64,000 nucleotides of DNA, from contig NZ_WUTY02000001.1 in NCBI RefSeq assembly GCF_009828925.2, positions 4,928,492-4,992,491 on the forward strand, in the 5' to 3' direction. This DNA is from Methylicorpusculum oleiharenae (GTDB lineage Bacteria > Pseudomonadota > Gammaproteobacteria > Methylococcales > Methylomonadaceae). The notes below the pieces were generated by a model. That model had not been told where the DNA came from. It saw nothing but the letters and a program-made list of their open reading frames with translations, and made no database searches. This document shows positions 9,602 to 19,279 of this stretch, in pieces. Positions within the stretch are counted from its first letter, which is position 1. Every line of letters starts with the position of its first letter. Both the position numbers and the translations under genes were made by a program.

Positions 9602-10589
9602 TGCCGCCGCCTAACATAATCTCGCCTGAGTCGGCCAATTTTCTGGCAATTGCAAGAATTTCTTTTTGGGCCAATTCGACATCGCTCAGTTTACTGGGCG
9701 GAGCGGCTTCAAGATCATCACGGAGCATTTCGGCAGCACGTTTGGACATATTGCCGAATATTTTGTTTTTAAGCTTGTCATCGACGCCACGTAAGGCCAG
9801 CAATAGCTGATCAGTCGATACTTCTCGCAGTAATGTCTGGATACCTCTGTCATCAACCTCCACCAGATCAGCAAAAACAAACATTTTGTCCTGGATTTGT
9901 TGAGCAAGATCAGCACTGCTTTGGCCGATATCCTCCATAACTCGTTCGCTGATTCCGCCATCCAAAAAGTTAAGGATATTAGCCACTGCATCGATACCGC
10001 CAATGGCAGAAAGTTTCATACCATCGTTGCCTGTCAATTGTTTTTCCATGATTTCATCCAGTTCTCTAAGTGCGGCAGGTTGAATGCCTTCCATCGTGGC
10101 TATTCTCATCAAGATATCGGCACGTGTGTTTTCAGGCAGAAGCCTCAATACGTCTGCAGCCAGATCGCTTTCCAGTAAAGTCAAAATAATGGCGACAATC
10201 TGGGGATGTTCCAGACGAATCAAATCGGCAATTGAACGGGTATCCATCCATTTCAACTGCTCGATACCCTTGCTGTTGGCACCCAGCAAGATCCTGTCAA
10301 TAATGTTGCCGGCCTTATCGGCACCGAGTGCTCCGGTCAACATATTCCGGATGTATTCATCCGAATTCAAGCCCAAACCGGTCTGACGTTTGACGGTAGT
10401 AATAAATTCTTCAAGAACACCATCAACCATTTCCGGTGTGATTTCACTCAGGCCCGCCATAGTCGCTCCGATAATCTGAACTTCTTTGGGCCCCATATGC
10501 TTCAACACCGCAGCCGCCCTGTCCTCTCCAACTGCAAGTAATAACAGGGATGCCCGTTGAGCATAGTTTAATGAGTTAGTCTCAGCCAT
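9585..10589 (-). CDS. fliG: Flagellar motor switch protein FliG
   Basis: C-ring protein that couples torque from the stator and sets rotation direction. The 334-residue length is typical. N-terminal block ASLLLLAVGEDRAAAVLKHM, the central EHPQIVAIILTLLESDLAADVL segment with its Glu-His-Pro-Gln (EHPQ) motif, and the C-terminal charged torque helix region (VDDKLKNKIFGNMSKRAAEML, with the conserved Arg and Asp residues) are all present. Overlaps fliF by 8 bases and fliH by 17. Confidence 0.97.
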   Translation of the reverse strand: MAETNSLNYAQRASLLLLAVGEDRAAAVLKHMGPKEVQIIGATMAGLSEITPEMVDGVLEEFITTVKRQTGLGLNSDEYIRNMLTGALGADKAGNIIDRILLGANSKGIEQLKWMDTRSIADLIRLEHPQIVAIILTLLESDLAADVLRLLPENTRADILMRIATMEGIQPAALRELDEIMEKQLTGNDGMKLSAIGGIDAVANILNFLDGGISERVMEDIGQSSADLAQQIQDKMFVFADLVEVDDRGIQTLLREVSTDQLLLALRGVDDKLKNKIFGNMSKRAAEMLRDDLEAAPPSKLSDVELAQKEILAIARKLADSGEIMLGGGSDELV

Positions 10590-12345
10590 CTTGTTTAATC
10601 CATACCTTAATTATTTGCGCTACCAGCATAGGATCTTCGTCAACCAGTTTCTTGATATATTCCAGGCGTTTTTCATAGCTTTGCGGCGCTTCAAGCAGCA
10701 GCAAATCTTCGGTTTCGTCTGTTAACGCACGTTGATGCTGACTGTTTTCTTCACCGGCAGGAACCGCATAAGGAACACCGTTATCATCAAAGGCCACCGA
10801 ACCGCCTATCGCATCAGCTTCAGCTCTTGCCATTGCCAATGTAGCGGCCTTTTGTTCCTCTTCGGTTCTAGCCACCAGGCCTCTCATTGTCGGTCTAAGT
10901 ACGGCAAAGACCAAGAACAAGATCACTGCAACAGCGGCTAATTGCTTCATCAAATCAATAAACCAAGGCTCATCCCACAGGTTGACAGCCGGTAAGTCCT
11001 CGATTTCGTCAGGCGCTCTAAAAGCGACATTGGAAACGGTGACCTGATCTCCGCGGCTGGTGTCAAAACCTACCGCCTGCTTGATCAGGTCATTGAAACG
11101 ATTAATTTCTTCTTGCGAATAAGGTTGTGAAACCGGTTTTCCGTCTTCACCGCTTATGTAACGGTCATCGACGACCACGGCAACCGACAATCGTTTTAAT
11201 TGAGCCGTTGCCAGGCGGGTATGCGTGATGGTTTTATCCAGTTCAAAATTTCGTGTCGCAGTTTTGCTGGATGAACTGGGTTTTTCAGCACCGGGAGCCG
11301 CGTCGGAAGCCTGCGTTGCTATTTCAGGAGCCACACCGGAAGGCGGTGGTTGATTGGATAAAGCGCCGGGCACACCTTGAACCGAATTGGTGGAATTCTC
11401 ATCTTCACGCGTTTGTTCGCTACGTAGCGCGGGTAAATCAGGGTTAAACATCTCCTGCGTCTTTTCGGTAACGGTGAAATCCACATCCGCTGAAATCTGG
11501 GTCCTGAAGCCATTGGTGCCGACCAAGGGCGTCAAAATATTCTGTATCCGCTCCATCAAGTGATCTTCAATTTCCTTCTTGTATTCAAATTGTTTTGAAT
11601 TGAGAGAATTATCGGAATCCGATGCCAGGGAGTTCAATAACCGGCCCTTCTGATCCACAACGGTAATCTGGCCGGGCTCCATCATGGGCACGCTGGACGC
11701 TACCAAATGAATAATGGATTCTATTTGCCCTTTATCCAGGGCACGGCCCTGATACAGATTAACCATGACCGACGCGCTGGGCTTCTTTTGTTTTCTGACA
11801 AATACAGACTGTTTGGGCAACGCCAGAATAACACGGGCTGACTTGACGTTCTGGATGGCCATGATGGTTCGGGCAATTTCGCCTTCCAAAGCCCTTTGAA
11901 AGCGGATCTGCTCAACGTTTTTGCTGGTCCCGAAGCTTTGCTCCTGATCCAGCAATTCATAACCCAGACTGGTGCTTCTGGGCAAACCCAAAGCAGCCAG
12001 CTTGAGTTTTAGCTCACGGATATCGGCAGTAGGCACCATAATTGCGCCGGAACCGTTTTCGACCTTAAATTTGATGCCTTCCTTATCCAGTACTTCAATA
12101 ATTTCGGAAGCGTCTTTTTCGGCAATATCAGCAAATAAAAGACTGTAAGAAGTCTCTTGTGACCAAAGAACAACGGCGATCGAAATAGCGATACTGAACG
12201 CAAAACCCAAAATCAAACCAATTTGACGGGGCATGCTTAAACCGGCAAACCCCTTGATGAGCGGGTTAGCCTGTGAATTTGCATTAACTTCGCCAGTTCC
12301 CAGGCTGGGTGCATTCACTGTATTGTTTCCGTTATCTTCGCTCAT
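10582..12345 (-). CDS. fliF: Flagellar MS-ring protein FliF
   Basis: Forms the MS-ring in the inner membrane, the base on which the motor and export gate assemble. The 587-residue protein has a first transmembrane helix near residues 42-63, the ring-building motifs characteristic of YscJ/FliF (the FGTSKNVEQIRFQRALEGEIARTI block at about 133-156, followed by LALPKQSVFVRKQKKPSASVMV), a low-complexity linker around 310-360 and a second transmembrane helix near 455-475. The cytosolic tail that binds FliG ends the protein. It lies 17 bases after fliE. Confidence 0.97.
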   Translation of the reverse strand: MSEDNGNNTVNAPSLGTGEVNANSQANPLIKGFAGLSMPRQIGLILGFAFSIAISIAVVLWSQETSYSLLFADIAEKDASEIIEVLDKEGIKFKVENGSGAIMVPTADIRELKLKLAALGLPRSTSLGYELLDQEQSFGTSKNVEQIRFQRALEGEIARTIMAIQNVKSARVILALPKQSVFVRKQKKPSASVMVNLYQGRALDKGQIESIIHLVASSVPMMEPGQITVVDQKGRLLNSLASDSDNSLNSKQFEYKKEIEDHLMERIQNILTPLVGTNGFRTQISADVDFTVTEKTQEMFNPDLPALRSEQTREDENSTNSVQGVPGALSNQPPPSGVAPEIATQASDAAPGAEKPSSSSKTATRNFELDKTITHTRLATAQLKRLSVAVVVDDRYISGEDGKPVSQPYSQEEINRFNDLIKQAVGFDTSRGDQVTVSNVAFRAPDEIEDLPAVNLWDEPWFIDLMKQLAAVAVILFLVFAVLRPTMRGLVARTEEEQKAATLAMARAEADAIGGSVAFDDNGVPYAVPAGEENSQHQRALTDETEDLLLLEAPQSYEKRLEYIKKLVDEDPMLVAQIIKVWIKQDG

Positions 12346-12362
12346 GGTCTTTTAATCGCTGT

Positions 12363-12680
12363 TTACATTGGCATATTCATAACATCTTTGTAAGCATCGA
12401 CCAGTTTGTTTCTGACCTGGACCATGGCTTGAAAAGAGACGCTGGCCTTTTGCATTGAAATCATCACTTCTGCCAAACTGGCATCGGACTCACCTGTTTC
12501 AAATGCAGTTGCCATTTGATTGGAGGTGGCTTGCGCATCATTGACCGAGTTAATTGACTGTTTCAGTAGCGAAGCAAAATCAGGTTGACCTGCTTTCTGA
12601 ATTTCGCTTGGCTTGTTGCCGGCCTCGATTGACATGGAGCGCATCTGGGACAGTACTTGTGTGATATTCATATCGCTCAT
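12363..12680 (-). CDS. fliE: Flagellar hook-basal body protein FliE
   Basis: Small rod-adapter protein joining the MS-ring to the proximal rod. It shows the typical FliE ending (EVMISMQKASVSFQAMVQVRNKLVDAYKDVMNMPM) and the FASLLKQSINSVNDAQ middle. The ATG at 12680 is preceded by GAGG at suitable distance. An in-frame GTG at 12692 is less likely, since that region forms the ribosome-binding site. This gives 105 residues. It is the first gene of the fliEFGHIJK run and has a sigma-54-type promoter just upstream. Confidence 0.94.
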   Translation of the reverse strand: MSDMNITQVLSQMRSMSIEAGNKPSEIQKAGQPDFASLLKQSINSVNDAQATSNQMATAFETGESDASLAEVMISMQKASVSFQAMVQVRNKLVDAYKDVMNMPM

Positions 12681-12716
12681 GGGAGACCTCACTTGTTTTT
12701 GACACTATAGATCAAA

Positions 12717-12731
12717 GCAATTACCAAGCCA
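12717..12731 (-). promoter_or_regulatory. Candidate sigma-54 (-24/-12) promoter of fliE operon
   Basis: Read on the minus strand the sequence is TGGCTTGGTAATTGC, with the invariant GG and GC separated by exactly 10 bases. Only the C-A-C part of the -24 box departs from consensus. It sits in the 40-base gap after fleR and places a start site about 25 bases upstream of the fliE ATG. Polar-flagellum class III promoters of this kind are activated by FleR/FlrC, which is encoded next door. Confidence 0.7.
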
Positions 12732-12734
12732 GTC

Positions 12735-14105
12735 TCAACAAGGAATAACAACACCGGATTCTTTCATCCTCGCCAGTTTATATCGCAGGGTTCTTGGACT
12801 GATTCCCAGTTTTTCAGCGGTGTTTTTGCGGCTGCCTTGCTCGTTCTGTAAGGTATTGAGTATCACTTTTTCTTCAGTGGACCTGACTTCATCATCCAAT
12901 CCGCCTGAAGAACGCAACTCCACTTCATCAAAGGATAAGGCCCGAAGCGGCTCATTGACAGGGCTGTTCGGGTTAAATGCATTGCCCTCCTCGAACATCA
13001 AATCGTCAACCGTAATCGATTCGCCCGATTTTAATATCAATGCCCGTTGCACTACATTTTCCAGTTCCCGCACATTTCCCGGCCAGGAATACGCTTGTAA
13101 TTTGGCAGCGGCTGCGGCATCAAAATCCGGCAAGCTGCCTGATTGGCCGCCATGACGGCGCAATAATTCTATTGCCAGCGGCAAAATATCGCCGGGACGC
13201 TCTCTCAACGCAGGAATTTTGATTGGAAAAACACTGAGACGATAATATAAATCTTCGCGAAACCCGCCTTGTTCGACTTTTTGTTTCAGTGTTTGATTAG
13301 TCGCCGCCAAAAATCTGACAGTTAGCGGTATTTTCTTTTGACTGCCTATCCTTTCGACTTCTTTTTCCTGGAGCACGCGCAATAATTTGGCCTGCAGGCC
13401 GATATCCATCTCGGCAATCTCATCCAGCAACAAGGTGCCGTTTTGTGCTTGTTCGAATTTCCCCGGCATCGACTGCAAAGCGCCGGTAAACGCCCCTTTT
13501 TCATAACCGAAGAGCATGGCTTCCAGCATGGATTCGGGGATGGCCGCACAGTTTATGGCGACAAAAGGCCCTTGATTATAAAGCGAATGATCATGAATAT
13601 AACGCGCAATCACTTCCTTGCCTACGCCGCTCTCGCCTTGCAGCAAAACCGTTACATCCGATTTGGAAACCCGGGTGATTAATTCATACAGCTTGGCCAT
13701 TCCCTGATCCTGCACAATCTGGTCATTGGCAGCAGCCGGATTGGCAGCAACAAATTCTTTGACTTTATCGACCAGACTCATAGCATCAAACGGCTTGATC
13801 AGATAATCCACCGCGCCCGCCTGAATCGCAGCCACCGCTTTTGGAATCGTGCCGTATGCCGTCATCAGGACCAACGGGGTGCCTTTATGCTTGACTTGCA
13901 TGTTTTGTAATAATTGAAAGCCGTCCATCACTGGCATCTGCACGTCACTGACCACTAAATGAAACCGGTTTTCAGCAAGTTTGAGCATCGCATCCGTCCC
14001 ATTGCCGGCCGCCAAAACGGTATAACCTTCGATTTCCAGCGTGTCGCACAAAGCTTCGCATAACGCTTTGTCATCCTCTACGATTAAAACATCATACGAA
14101 TTCAT
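12735..14105 (-). CDS. fleR: Flagellar sigma-54 response regulator (FleR/FlrC type)
   Basis: NtrC-class activator of mid-class flagellar promoters. Order of domains: receiver (phosphoacceptor D54 in VVSDVQMP, K in YLIKPFD), AAA+ sigma-54 activator (Walker A GESGVGKE, GAFTGA loop for sigma-54 contact, Walker B LLLDEIAEMD) and a Fis-type helix-turn-helix at the C-terminus (RKNTAEKLGISPRTLRYKL). I use the ATG at 14105, whose ATGA overlaps the fleS stop; two codons further upstream an alternative start exists. Together with fleS and the fliE promoter the context supports FleR/FlrC rather than a general NtrC protein. Confidence 0.92.
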   Translation of the reverse strand: MNSYDVLIVEDDKALCEALCDTLEIEGYTVLAAGNGTDAMLKLAENRFHLVVSDVQMPVMDGFQLLQNMQVKHKGTPLVLMTAYGTIPKAVAAIQAGAVDYLIKPFDAMSLVDKVKEFVAANPAAANDQIVQDQGMAKLYELITRVSKSDVTVLLQGESGVGKEVIARYIHDHSLYNQGPFVAINCAAIPESMLEAMLFGYEKGAFTGALQSMPGKFEQAQNGTLLLDEIAEMDIGLQAKLLRVLQEKEVERIGSQKKIPLTVRFLAATNQTLKQKVEQGGFREDLYYRLSVFPIKIPALRERPGDILPLAIELLRRHGGQSGSLPDFDAAAAAKLQAYSWPGNVRELENVVQRALILKSGESITVDDLMFEEGNAFNPNSPVNEPLRALSFDEVELRSSGGLDDEVRSTEEKVILNTLQNEQGSRKNTAEKLGISPRTLRYKLARMKESGVVIPC

Positions 14106-15316
14106 ACACATTCTCCTGACAGAACTTCGGCTTCAAAAAATCCGCTGGGCAATATTGACCAGCGCTCGGCATAGACCGGTATAGAGAACGCGAAGCAAGA
14201 CCCTTCGCCCGGTACTGAGTGACAACTCACCGAACCGCCATGAGCTTTAGCTACCGTTTCAACAACAGCCAGACCCAATCCGGTACCGCTAATTTTTGTC
14301 GTATAAAATGGCTCGAAAACTCTTTTTCGATGCTCCTCGGTCATTCCCGCGCCATCGTCCGTTACGGTGAAACAAATAAAATCAGCATCCTTCATTGAAA
14401 CATCCAGGCTAATAGTGCCTTCTGAACCGCAGACCTCTATCGCATTATTCAATAAATTAACGACGGCACCGCGAAGTGCATCTTCATTGCCTTTGATGGT
14501 CTCCACGTCGACCTGATGAGTCAGCGTGAAACTTATGCCAGAGGAGATAACTTTTTCTCGTAGTGTCTCTTCAATTTGCGCCAGAAAATCGCTTAACTTG
14601 AACGTCTCCATCGTGAGACGGCCTTCTTTCGCATACATCAGCATATCGCTGATTTGGCGGTCCAAATAATGCAATCTTTCCACCAAGGTATTGGAAAAAC
14701 GTTGCCGTTTGCTTTCATCCAAAGCGGGTTTAGTCAGGTGGGATGCATACAGAACAGCTGTCGATAAAGGCGTGCGTAATTGATGAGCCATACGCGCTAC
14801 CATTTCCCCCATGGCCGACAAATGCTTTTGTTGATTCACAGTGTCTTGTAAACCCCGCATTTCGGTGACATCGGACAGCAAAATAAGTTGGCCGGAGTTG
14901 TTTTTTAAGTGGCTCTGACTCAGATTGACGCGTTTACCGTCTGGTAACTGGAGCTCGTGAGGATTGTCGAATAACGCTGAAAGCCGTTGATTCAGGATTT
15001 CGTTCCATATCCTGCCCAGCAAGGGCTCTCCCAAAAAACTCAATGCCACCGCATTGAAATCAACAATACGCCCGATTGAATCCAGCACGATGATTCCGGC
15101 CGGAAGCGCCGCGAGAATCTGCTGCAGTCGATCTGCAATTTTTTCGTTTTCAATCAGCGTTTTCAGACGGTCACTTCTGGCCTGAACCAGTTCTGTCCGC
15201 AGTTTTTCGACCTGTTTTTCCAGGCTTTGATAGGAATCAGCCAGATTCTCTGAAAGCTCATTAAAGATTCTGAAGGCATCAGCCAGCTGTTCGGTTTTAT
15301 GTGATGAAGTTTGCAT
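14102..15316 (-). CDS. fleS: Flagellar sensor histidine kinase (FleS/FlrB type)
   Basis: Kinase partner of FleR. It has a coiled N-terminus, a PAS domain (residues about 65-160), the H-box SAMGEMVARMAHQLRTPLS with the phosphorylated His, and an HATPase domain with N, G1 and G2 boxes (NLLNNAIEV, VTDDGAGM, GTGLGLAV). No transmembrane segment is evident, consistent with cytosolic FleS/FlrB. The frame stays open up to 15367, but the ATG at 15316 has GGA upstream and lies after a candidate -24/-12 promoter, so I prefer it. It overlaps fleR by 4 bases. Confidence 0.9.
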   Translation of the reverse strand: MQTSSHKTEQLADAFRIFNELSENLADSYQSLEKQVEKLRTELVQARSDRLKTLIENEKIADRLQQILAALPAGIIVLDSIGRIVDFNAVALSFLGEPLLGRIWNEILNQRLSALFDNPHELQLPDGKRVNLSQSHLKNNSGQLILLSDVTEMRGLQDTVNQQKHLSAMGEMVARMAHQLRTPLSTAVLYASHLTKPALDESKRQRFSNTLVERLHYLDRQISDMLMYAKEGRLTMETFKLSDFLAQIEETLREKVISSGISFTLTHQVDVETIKGNEDALRGAVVNLLNNAIEVCGSEGTISLDVSMKDADFICFTVTDDGAGMTEEHRKRVFEPFYTTKISGTGLGLAVVETVAKAHGGSVSCHSVPGEGSCFAFSIPVYAERWSILPSGFFEAEVLSGECV

Positions 15317-15351
15317 ATTCAATCGTCCGTTAAATGACGACCGAAGTACAT

Positions 15352-15365
15352 GCGAATTTAATACC
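15352..15365 (-). promoter_or_regulatory. Weak candidate sigma-54 promoter of fleSR
   Basis: On the minus strand, GG and GC are spaced by 10 bases (TTGGTATTAAATTCGC), about 36 bases before the chosen fleS ATG. The match beyond the invariant dinucleotides is poor. Its appeal is position: FleQ drives fleSR through sigma-54 in Pseudomonas and Vibrio, and the fleQ-type gene is immediately upstream. Confidence 0.35.
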
Positions 15366-15578
15366 AAGTGCTCTTTAGGCTATAAAAGACAATCTATTAA
15401 GTGAATGTACGGGGGTGATAAGCGTCAAGAATTTGTTACTGAAGTTTTCCAATAATTTCAAAAACAGACTTTCAATATGCTTGGGTTGCATGAATTATCT
15501 ATAGAATCTGCGTAAGCGGTGACAAACCCAATTAATAAAGCACTGTTAGTGTTATGCGTTGAACGTTGGGCAGAAGCG

Positions 15579-15661
15579 TCATCCCGGCAGGGATTGCCGG
15601 GATCCAGGACACAAGGATGTGTTTCAGCCTTTGCCAGCCATGGCTTCTGGGTTCCGGCAAC
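15579..15661. repeat. Imperfect GC-rich palindromic repeat
   Basis: Contains TCATCCCGGCAGGGATTGCC and ends CTTCTGGGTTCCGGCAA; the arms TTGCCGGGATCCAG (15593-15606) and CTGGGTTCCGGCAA (15648-15661) pair with two or three mismatches. Elements of this kind (ATCCCGGCAGGGATTGCCGGGATCCAG-like) are dispersed in many proteobacterial genomes. Only one copy is in this window. Confidence 0.5.
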
Positions 15662-15809
15662 TGGTAATGCAAACACAGTTCCCTAACAAGCCTGGACATC
15701 CCCATAAAAACTGGAAAACTTAAGTTTGTTATGCAGAAGACTCAAAAAAGAAATGGCGAATCAGGGTATTACTCTGATTCGAGTAAAAAGGTCTGATTAT
15801 GACTCCGCA

Positions 15810-17273
15810 TTACCGCTGTAAATCATACTTTCGTAATTTTTCAACCAATGTCGTTCTCTGCATTTTCAACAACTTGGCGGCATGGGCGACAACACCGTTA
15901 GATTCGGCAAGCGCCTGTCTTATCAAATCGGTTTCCATATCGTTGAGGTATTCTTTCAGGTCGATTCCCTCTTCCGGCAAGCTCCGAGATCCTAAGCTCG
16001 ATAAGACGGAAATTCCGGATTTGGCCGTTTCTGAAACCGGATCAACTTCCAGCAATGAAAATCTGAAATTTTCAGGTACTTCATATTGCTGAAATTTTTC
16101 GGGTAGATCCGAAGCATCAACCAAACCCTTTGGAAAAATGATCGCCATTCGCTCTATCAGATTGGCGAGTTCTCTTACGTTCCCCGGCCAGTCATGTTGC
16201 ATTAATACTGCCAATGCAGCATCAGTGAGACGAACGGATCCCCTACCGTCATTTTCCAGTCGGAGAATTAAATCTTTTACCAAAATAGGGATATCTTCTT
16301 TACGCTCTCTTAATGCAGGCACCTCAATGGGGAAGACATTAAGCCGGTAAAATAAATCTTCACGAAAACGGTTTGATGCAATTTCTCCCTCCAGTTTTCG
16401 ATGAGTGGCCGCAATAATTCTGACGTCGCATTGAATGGTCCGGTTGCTGCCGACCCTTTCAAATGATCTCTCTTGCAAGACACGTAAAAGCTTGACCTGC
16501 ATAGGCATGGGCATATCGCCAATTTCATCGAGAAACAAGCTTCCGCCCTCGGCTAATTCAAATCGGCCTTGGCGTGAGCTTAATGCACCGGTAAACGCGC
16601 CTTTCTCATGACCAAACAATTCACTTTCCAGTAATTCTCCTGGAATGGCTCCGCAATTAACAGGTACAAAAGGGCGATTTGCTCTAGCCGATGAATCATG
16701 CAGGGTTCTAGCTACCACTTCCTTGCCGGTACCGGATTCACCCAGAATTAAAACGGTGGCATCAGAATCAGCGACCTGACTGATCAACTTGGAGACTTGA
16801 ATGATTCCGGAACTATTGCCTCTAAGGCGCGGTTTGTTTGTTAATCTTCTATCATAGACGCGACGATCCAACTGATGCCTTTTAGCGGCCTGTTGTTCCT
16901 GAGACAGCGGCAACCGGTCGAGCACCCGCTTAAGATCCGGATAACCCAACGGCCAATCCAGTGTCTGATTCACCATCGTGTCCACACTTGAGGACAAATT
17001 GACCGGCTCTCCTGTTTTTTTAAGCAGAATGATGATTTTTTTCTCATCCTTATCGATGAGGGATCTGATCACCAAGGCCTGCTTTTCGATACCATTGCCA
17101 ATAAAAACTGCGGCACAATCATTAACTTTCTGATCCAGGATTTCTGAAAAATCTCCCGGCGAAGAAACGCAAACATCAAACTCCATAAACTTAAGTATTG
17201 TTATGAATTCTTGAATTCTGGAATGCTCATCATCAATTAACCAAATGCAAGGCCAAGCCATAGACTTACTCAT
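15810..17273 (-). CDS. fleQ: Master flagellar sigma-54 activator (FleQ/FlrA type)
   Basis: Top regulator of polar flagellar genes, and in Pseudomonas a c-di-GMP-responsive switch. The 487-residue protein has a degenerate N-terminal receiver (residues 1-125; the expected phosphoacceptor Asp is not in place), the AAA+ domain with Walker [15 protein letters not shown] loop and Walker [10 protein letters not shown], and a C-terminal Fis-type helix-turn-helix ([20 protein letters not shown]). The region around Walker A also carries the c-di-GMP-relevant residues in FleQ, but I cannot confirm binding from sequence alone. It is upstream of fleSR on the same strand. Confidence 0.9.
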   Translation of the reverse strand: MSKSMAWPCIWLIDDEHSRIQEFITILKFMEFDVCVSSPGDFSEILDQKVNDCAAVFIGNGIEKQALVIRSLIDKDEKKIIILLKKTGEPVNLSSSVDTMVNQTLDWPLGYPDLKRVLDRLPLSQEQQAAKRHQLDRRVYDRRLTNKPRLRGNSSGIIQVSKLISQVADSDATVLILGESGTGKEVVARTLHDSSARANRPFVPVNCGAIPGELLESELFGHEKGAFTGALSSRQGRFELAEGGSLFLDEIGDMPMPMQVKLLRVLQERSFERVGSNRTIQCDVRIIAATHRKLEGEIASNRFREDLFYRLNVFPIEVPALRERKEDIPILVKDLILRLENDGRGSVRLTDAALAVLMQHDWPGNVRELANLIERMAIIFPKGLVDASDLPEKFQQYEVPENFRFSLLEVDPVSETAKSGISVLSSLGSRSLPEEGIDLKEYLNDMETDLIRQALAESNGVVAHAAKLLKMQRTTLVEKLRKYDLQR

Positions 17274-17806
17274 TACTTAAAGTGTTAATAGCCAAAATCA
17301 ATGTATCCCTCTGCAAATACTTTATATAAATTTGAACTTCGTGCTGCCTGCCGCCCCTGAAAAACCATATTACCCGGACGGTTCGATAAAGGCTTGCTTA
17401 TCCATTGATACAGCTCGATTTAATGCATAGAGATTAGACTAATTTTATAAAAAGTCTTTTTTTGCACCCTTGCTTGACCAGGCCAATCCATTCATCAGTG
17501 ATTGATGGTCAAGATAATCTGTCGCGAAAAGCAATCCTTTGCTAAAGATCACGCTTCCCGTCTCTTTCTTCAATGCCAATCCTTTATTAATATAGAGTAT
17601 AAACAAGTCTGGCAATCAGGCCTTAAATTGAATCTATCACGTTTAATAATCCAGGTATTTGCCCCCCGGCTTTACGAAAGCGTAATTCTGCTTACTTCAT
17701 TAACAGCTGAACATTGAATTAATAACGGAAAAAACCGGTTAACTGCTTGACAAAATCTGTGTATTAGGGAAACTAAGGTATCTCAATTGGATAGAGTAAT
17801 TTAGTT
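17274..17806. other. Divergent intergenic region
   Basis: About 530 AT-rich bases between the divergently transcribed fleQ-type gene and the CNNM/CBS gene. Promoters for both must lie here. A TTGACA hexamer at 17747-17752 is a possible -35 box for the plus-strand gene, but I see no convincing -10 partner. No gene or clear repeat is visible. Confidence 0.5.
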
Positions 17807-19063
17807 TTGAACGATATTCCCCTTAGTTTACTTTTCGGCGCGCTTGCACTATTGCTTCTTCTCTCAGCTTTTTTCTCCGGGTCTGAGACTGCTCTGATGA
17901 CCTTGAACAGATACCGGCTGCAACATCTTGTCAAGCACCATCACCGGGGTGCAACCAAAGCACAAAAGCTTCTGCAAAGACCTGACCGGCTGATTGGCAT
18001 GATACTTCTAGGCAATAATTTCGTTAATATTCTTGCCTCATCCATTGCTACAATCATTGCCATCCGAATAGGCGGAGAATCAAGCATTGCTATCGGAGCT
18101 GGCATTCTGACCGTCGTCATTCTTATCTTCTCTGAAGTTACGCCCAAAACACTGGCAGCCATCAAACCTGAACTTTTAGCGTTCCCCTCGGCATGGATTT
18201 ATATACCGATGCTAAAAGTTTTTTATCCTTTCGTTGCTACAATCAATTTTTTCTGCAACCTGCTGCTAAGACTTTTTGGCATTCATGTTACTCAGAACAA
18301 AAAGGAAACTATCAGTAAGGAAGAACTGAAAAGTATCGTATCCGAAGCAGAAAGCTTGATGCCGAAACGTTATCAAAACATCTTGCTGGGTATACTTGAT
18401 CTTGAGAGCGCCACTGTAGAAGACATCATGACGCCACGCCACGAAATATACGGCATAGATATTGACGAACCGATTGAAAACATTATTGAAACCATCAAAA
18501 GCAGCTCACACACCCGTTTACCGGTCTTTAAAAAGAGCATTGATCGTGTCGTCGGGTTCCTGCACTTACGCAGTGTATTAACTCATCTTAATCATGAAAC
18601 TTTTGATAAAAACGATATATTGGAAACACTGATAAAACCCTATTTCATTCCGGAAAACACACCATTACACAATCAGTTACAACATTTCAAATCCGAGCGG
18701 TTACGGATCGGTCTTGTGGTTGACGAATACGGCGACGTTCAGGGCTTGGTAACACTTGAAGATCTACTGCAGGAAATCGTGGGTGAATTAGTCAGCGATG
18801 ACCAAGGCGTTAGTAAACTTACTGACGGGGGGTATCTGGTAGATGCTTCGGTAACTATCCGCGAATTGAACAGAATTACCGGTTGGAAATTACCGACCGA
18901 AGGACCTAAAACCATCAATGGCTTGATTATTGAGTTTATGGAGACCATTCCTGAACCGGGTACCAGTGTCAGATTGCATGGCCATCCTTTGGAAATTATC
19001 AAACGAACAAAAAACTCGGTCACTCAAGTCAAATTCTATCCAAATCAAGGACTACCGGACTAA
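17807..19063 (+). CDS. CNNM/CBS-domain membrane protein (HlyC/CorC family)
   Basis: 418-residue inner-membrane protein with an N-terminal DUF21/CNNM domain (about four membrane segments within residues 5-150, beginning with the LSAFFSGSETALMTLNRYRL signature), a paired CBS domain (about 200-320, including VEDIMTPRHEIYGID and RLPVFKKSIDRVVGFLH) and a C-terminal CorC_HlyC domain. The family includes magnesium/cobalt transporters of the MpfA/YfjD sort. Start is TTG: it is needed to keep the first membrane segment and the SGSETAL motif, and no upstream ATG serves. Ion specificity is not predictable here. Confidence 0.9.
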   Translation: MNDIPLSLLFGALALLLLLSAFFSGSETALMTLNRYRLQHLVKHHHRGATKAQKLLQRPDRLIGMILLGNNFVNILASSIATIIAIRIGGESSIAIGAGILTVVILIFSEVTPKTLAAIKPELLAFPSAWIYIPMLKVFYPFVATINFFCNLLLRLFGIHVTQNKKETISKEELKSIVSEAESLMPKRYQNILLGILDLESATVEDIMTPRHEIYGIDIDEPIENIIETIKSSSHTRLPVFKKSIDRVVGFLHLRSVLTHLNHETFDKNDILETLIKPYFIPENTPLHNQLQHFKSERLRIGLVVDEYGDVQGLVTLEDLLQEIVGELVSDDQGVSKLTDGGYLVDASVTIRELNRITGWKLPTEGPKTINGLIIEFMETIPEPGTSVRLHGHPLEIIKRTKNSVTQVKFYPNQGLPD

Positions 19064-19279
19064 TGCCTCTTCAGTAAGTCAAATAAATTTTCTTTTATTC
19101 AATACGGCTATTTTAGACCACAAACACTCCGTTGTTTATTATAAAAAATTAAATATACTTCGAGATAAATAGTCTACGGGTGTTGATGTAGACAGCGGAT
19201 TTAATCATCACCAGCTTAAGCAACAGCAACAAATCCGGTCTATACTTTCAGCTCTAACAGTAGGTAACCTGCAACCAGA

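Larger units (their letters stand above)
15317..15809. other. Intergenic region between fleQ-type gene and fleS
   Basis: About 490 bases with no supported gene. It holds the weak -24/-12 candidate near 15352-15365 and a GC-rich imperfect palindrome at 15579-15661. The flanks are AT-rich, and a 72-codon minus-strand open frame over the palindrome has no protein-like composition. Confidence 0.6.

Noticed and set aside
17747-17752. TTGACA as a promoter -35 box of the CNNM gene
   Set aside because: No recognisable -10 hexamer at correct spacing.
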